NCBI GenBank assembly: GCA_002347985.1
Contig: DDYM01000028.1
Location: 28,946-38,585, forward strand
Reading direction: 5' to 3'
Origin: Bacteroidetes bacterium UBA2234
Lineage (GTDB): Bacteria > Bacteroidota > Bacteroidia > NS11-12g > UBA955
Length of the DNA: 9,640 bases
Shown here in pieces: positions 7,184 through 9,640 of this stretch (position 1 is the stretch's first letter; the number at the start of each line of letters is the position of its first letter). Under the pieces are notes generated by a model, which ran no database searches, was not told where the DNA came from, and saw nothing but the letters and a program-made list of their open reading frames with translations. Both the position numbers and the translations under genes were made by a program.

Positions 7184-7888
7184 TCAAATATCACCTAGGA
7201 TTGGCCTGAGCACTACTTCTTCCATCACCGTGTTTTGATTGGATGAAAATGCAGAAAACAAAACCTCGGCCACATCCTCTGGTTTCATGAATCGAGAGGG
7301 TGGTAAATCCACGCCAGCCCAACTATCTGTGAGGGTAGCACCAGGCAAAATCGCGGTTACACGGATGTTGTGAGGCAGTCCCTCTAGTCGGAGCGACTTA
7401 CTAAAACCCAACAACGCGAACTTAGAAACCGAGTAACTTCCTCCAGCGGCATAAGCGGTAATACTTGCGATGCTACACATGTTAAAAACATGAGCTCTTT
7501 GGGATTTTTTCAATAACGACCAAAGTCCTCTTGTTGTGTGATACGCTGAATTCATGTTGGTGGTCATCATTTTTTCAAACTGACCCTCTTCTTCCTCCAT
7601 CATCGGACCGGGCAAAAACACACCTGCATTGTTTACCAGAACAGTGAGAGACGACCATGTCTCACGAATATTGGCTGTGCATCGTTTGGCTATCTCTGAC
7701 TGAGAAAGATCGCCGGCAAACGTGTGCACCATGGGAGAGCCCGCTAACAGTAGCTGAGATTTTGCCTCCAACAATCGATCATTGTCTCTTCCAACGATAA
7801 ACAATTCGAATCCGGCTTCTGCCAATCGCTTGGCGACAGCAAAACCGATACCCTTACTCGCACCAGTAACTACGGCAGTAAAATTCAT
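7184..7888 (-). CDS. Short-chain dehydrogenase/reductase (SDR)
   Basis: A 234-residue classical SDR, an NAD(P)-dependent oxidoreductase with one Rossmann domain. Visible motifs are TGASKGIG (8-15, dinucleotide binding), the acidic DL near 60, NNAG (86-89), and the full catalytic tetrad N111, S139, Y152 and K156 (Y-x-x-x-K in YSVSK). The Arg following the second strand (VGRD at about 32-35) leans towards NADPH preference. The substrate cannot be told: the C-terminal third, which sets specificity, carries LPGATLTDSW in the usual place after strand 6. I start at the ATG at 7886-7888, which places the glycine motif at the normal distance; a TTG at 7897 would add three residues. A TAnnTTTG box sits just upstream, so it may be transcribed on its own. 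It does not overlap or abut its neighbours. Confidence 0.93.
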   Translation of the reverse strand: MNFTAVVTGASKGIGFAVAKRLAEAGFELFIVGRDNDRLLEAKSQLLLAGSPMVHTFAGDLSQSEIAKRCTANIRETWSSLTVLVNNAGVFLPGPMMEEEEGQFEKMMTTNMNSAYHTTRGLWSLLKKSQRAHVFNMCSIASITAYAAGGSYSVSKFALLGFSKSLRLEGLPHNIRVTAILPGATLTDSWAGVDLPPSRFMKPEDVAEVLFSAFSSNQNTVMEEVVLRPILGDI

Positions 7889-7894
7889 ATCGAA

Positions 7895-7902
7895 CAAAGG
7901 TA
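7895..7902 (-). promoter_or_regulatory. Candidate -7 box for the SDR gene
   Basis: On the minus strand the bases are TACCTTTG, an exact TAnnTTTG match, ending 6 bp before the ATG. The start site would then fall at or next to the start codon, so the transcript would be leaderless or nearly so. No TTG lies at a good -33 distance (the nearest TTTG is 29 bp upstream), so this could be chance. Confidence 0.35.
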
Positions 7903-7915
7903 AAAGTAAAAATGA

Positions 7916-7941
7916 GATAAAGGGCTATTCTCAAACCCTTA
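7916..7941 (-). terminator. Possible weak terminator after the acidic-protein gene
   Basis: On the minus strand AAGGG (7936-7940) can pair with CCCTT (7919-7923) across an 11-nt loop, with Ts appearing about 7 nt later (ATTTTTAC). The stem is short and the T-run is displaced, so this is weak. It lies 21 bp past the stop codon at 7962. Confidence 0.25.
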
Positions 7942-7961
7942 GAAAATCGGATAAATCTTCC

Positions 7962-8300
7962 TTAATCTTCGTCGTCCATGCTAGACTTACGTGGATCGTC
8001 TTCTGCCTCTTCTTCCTCCTCTTCAGCTTCTTCTTCCTCATCATCTCCTTTGGATTTGGTTGAGGTACGAATCAATGCATCTAAATCCTCTTCGGTTAGG
8101 ATTTCTTTGGCTCGCGTACTCAACTTAACCAAATAACTGGTTGACTCAGTTTCTAATCTTACGGCAGTTACAATTTCCCCTTTTGAATTGGGATATCTCA
8201 CTGTTTTTCCCGTTACGCCGCTCGGGTAAGTTTCGTCGAATAAATCAAGCAATTCGGGCGACAACTTGGCGTACTCAATAACAACTTTAGGCTTGTCCAT
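7962..8300 (-). CDS. Small protein with highly acidic C-terminal tail
   Basis: A 112-residue cytoplasmic protein with no signal peptide or membrane segment. The first ~83 residues form a compact, probably alpha/beta domain opening with MDKPKVVIEYAKLSPELLDLF. The last 27 residues contain 19 Asp/Glu in runs, broken only by Ala, Pro and a short RKSSM. From memory, similar small acidic-tailed proteins of unknown function recur in Bacteroidota, but I cannot name a family. The start is the ATG at 8298-8300; an upstream in-frame TTG at 8321 would add seven residues without support. It follows rho on the same strand after 82 bp, so it may be cotranscribed or have its own promoter (imperfect box CAAATTTG at 8306-8313). 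The acidic tail could act as a nucleic-acid mimic or a solubility tail; that is speculation. Confidence 0.75.
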   Translation of the reverse strand: MDKPKVVIEYAKLSPELLDLFDETYPSGVTGKTVRYPNSKGEIVTAVRLETESTSYLVKLSTRAKEILTEEDLDALIRTSTKSKGDDEEEEAEEEEEEAEDDPRKSSMDDED

Positions 8301-8382
8301 CTCTACAAATTTGTGGCTCAAAAAAACAACAGAATTTGCGTTCTATCACACGGGTTTTACACATTTTTTTCGCAGTGTAGGT

Positions 8383-9640
8383 TTATCTATTCATGCTGAT
8401 AAGGAACTCATTGTTATCCTTTGTATTCTGCATGTATTTGAGGAAGGTATTCATGGCTTCTTCGCTGTTCATATCGGCCAAATGATTCCTCAATACCCAC
8501 ATTCTCTGGTTGGTTACCTTGTCAACTAATAGGTCGTCCCGTCGTGTACTTGAAGAAAGTATGTCGATCGCAGGGAAAATTCTCTTGTTCGATAATTTAC
8601 GATCCAATTGCAATTCCATATTACCGGTACCTTTAAATTCTTCAAAAATCACTTCATCCATTTTAGAACCCGTATCTGTTAAAGCCGTTGCGATAATCGT
8701 CAATGAACCACCCCCTTCGATATTTCTGGCGGCACCAAAGAAACGTTTTGGTTTGTGAAGCGCATTTGCATCCACCCCACCCGACAAAATCTTACCTGAG
8801 GCTGGTTGAACGGTATTGAATGCACGAGCCAAACGCGTGATTGAATCCAAAAGGATCACCACGTCATGACCACATTCTACCAAGCGCTTGCCTTTTTCGA
8901 GGACCATATTGGTAAGTTTTACGTGCTTATCCGCGGGTTCATCAAACGTAGAGGCGACAACTTCTGCGCGAACACTGCGAGCCATATCGGTTACTTCTTC
9001 CGGGCGCTCATCGATCAAAAGAATGATCATATACACTTCCGGATGATTCTTGGCGATGGCGTTTGCGATGCCTTTCAGCAACCACGTTTTACCTGTCTTT
9101 GGTTGGGCTACAATCAATCCCCTTTGTCCTTTACCGATGGGCGATATCAAATCGATGATTCGGTTTGGGTAATTGCTTGAGCTATCGCACAAATTCAATT
9201 TTTCATCAGGGAACAGAGGCGTAAGGTGTTCAAAGGCCACGCGATCTCTCACTTCCTCCGGTGTACGACCGTTCACACTCTCTATTTTCACCAAACAGAA
9301 GTACTTTTCATTTTCCTTGGGCGGACGGATGCTACCTCTCACGGTATCGCCGGTTTTAAGACCATTTTGTTTGATCATAAAACCAGGGATGTAAACATCA
9401 TCGGGGGACGCCACATAATTGTAATCGGGCGATCTCAAGAATCCGTATCCATCGGGCACTGTTTCCAATACACCTTGGGTAGATACCACTCCATCCATTT
9501 CGGTAAACAAGGCCAGGGCCTCTCTTCTGCGCTTTTCATCGGGCGTGAGTTGAGGTTCTGGTCGGGGCGTTGGCGCTGGGTTGGTATTGGTATTGGCGTT
9601 GGTATTTTCGCTATTTTCATTGCGAGGCTCACGGTTTTCG
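8383..9640 (-). CDS. rho: Transcription termination factor Rho (5' end outside window)
   Basis: RNA-dependent hexameric ATPase that ends transcription at Rho-dependent sites. The frame has no stop up to base 9640, so 418 residues are visible and the N-terminus lies beyond the window; an in-frame TTG at 9510 is internal, not the start. Order seen: an Asn/Thr/Pro/Glu/Arg-rich low-complexity stretch (about 9540-9640), then the cold-shock-type RNA-binding domain ([18 protein letters not shown]), then the ATPase core with Walker A AQPKTGKT (about 9085-9108), IDERPEEV, Walker [14 protein letters not shown] (about 8815-8860), the Q-loop region around [19 protein letters not shown], and the C-terminal TRRDDLLVD. 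All core motifs are intact. The insertion ahead of the RNA-binding domain is typical of Bacteroidota Rho and absent from E. coli Rho; in Bacteroides thetaiotaomicron such a disordered region drives condensate formation. Confidence 0.97.
   Translation of the reverse strand, partial: ENREPRNENSENTNANTNTNPAPTPRPEPQLTPDEKRRREALALFTEMDGVVSTQGVLETVPDGYGFLRSPDYNYVASPDDVYIPGFMIKQNGLKTGDTVRGSIRPPKENEKYFCLVKIESVNGRTPEEVRDRVAFEHLTPLFPDEKLNLCDSSSNYPNRIIDLISPIGKGQRGLIVAQPKTGKTWLLKGIANAIAKNHPEVYMIILLIDERPEEVTDMARSVRAEVVASTFDEPADKHVKLTNMVLEKGKRLVECGHDVVILLDSITRLARAFNTVQPASGKILSGGVDANALHKPKRFFGAARNIEGGGSLTIIATALTDTGSKMDEVIFEEFKGTGNMELQLDRKLSNKRIFPAIDILSSSTRRDDLLVDKVTNQRMWVLRNHLADMNSEEAMNTFLKYMQNTKDNNEFLISMNR

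Noticed and set aside
8363..8382. T-run and TACAC/GTGTA pairing just after the rho stop
   Set aside because: The stem is 5 bp with a 12-nt loop, and on the minus strand the run is A, not T, so it cannot be an intrinsic terminator for rho.
9508..9632. TTG at 9510 as Rho start, or a separate small gene on the minus strand at 9435-9632
   Set aside because: The Rho frame stays open through 9640 with composition typical of the Bacteroidota Rho insertion; the other frame merely overlaps it.

Overview
The window looks like ordinary chromosomal core sequence from a member of the Bacteroidota. The lineage call rests on a DUF4290 gene next to murA, a secreted protein with a type IX secretion (T9SS) C-terminal sorting domain, a DUF5723-type outer-membrane protein, and a Rho factor with an Asn/Pro/Glu-rich N-terminal insertion. 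Promoter-like boxes match the Bacteroidota -7 consensus TAnnTTTG, and Shine-Dalgarno sequences are lacking. I see no phage, transposon, CRISPR, tRNA or rRNA signal. Genus cannot be fixed from this sequence.

Layout. (1) 11-1977, minus strand: a TetR-like regulator followed by an ABC1/UbiB-family atypical kinase, overlapping by 4 bp (ATGA) and so probably translationally coupled. (2) 2061-4046, plus strand, divergent from (1): DUF4290 protein and MurA, the first committed enzyme of peptidoglycan synthesis, 9 bp apart. The 83-bp divergent spacer holds an inverted repeat that could be the TetR operator. (3) 4106-7064, minus strand, convergent with murA: a T9SS-exported protein (upstream gene) and a DUF5723-type outer-membrane protein, separated by a strong intrinsic terminator. 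(4) 7184-7888, minus strand: a short-chain dehydrogenase with its own promoter-like box. (5) 7962-9640, minus strand: a transcription terminator Rho gene cut by the window end, then a small protein with a very acidic tail.

Several start codons had to be set inward of the longest open frame. The DUF5723 frame would otherwise begin inside the terminator of its neighbour. The TetR and DUF4290 frames would otherwise leave only 5 bp for two divergent promoters. The Rho frame has no start in the window: it stays open to base 9640.

No clearly new multi-gene system is visible. The best leads are the coupled TetR/ABC1-kinase pair with its putative operator, the highly codon-biased T9SS cargo of unknown function, the low-complexity insertion in Rho, and the Cys-to-Asp replacement in the MurA active-site loop, which is expected to confer fosfomycin insensitivity.
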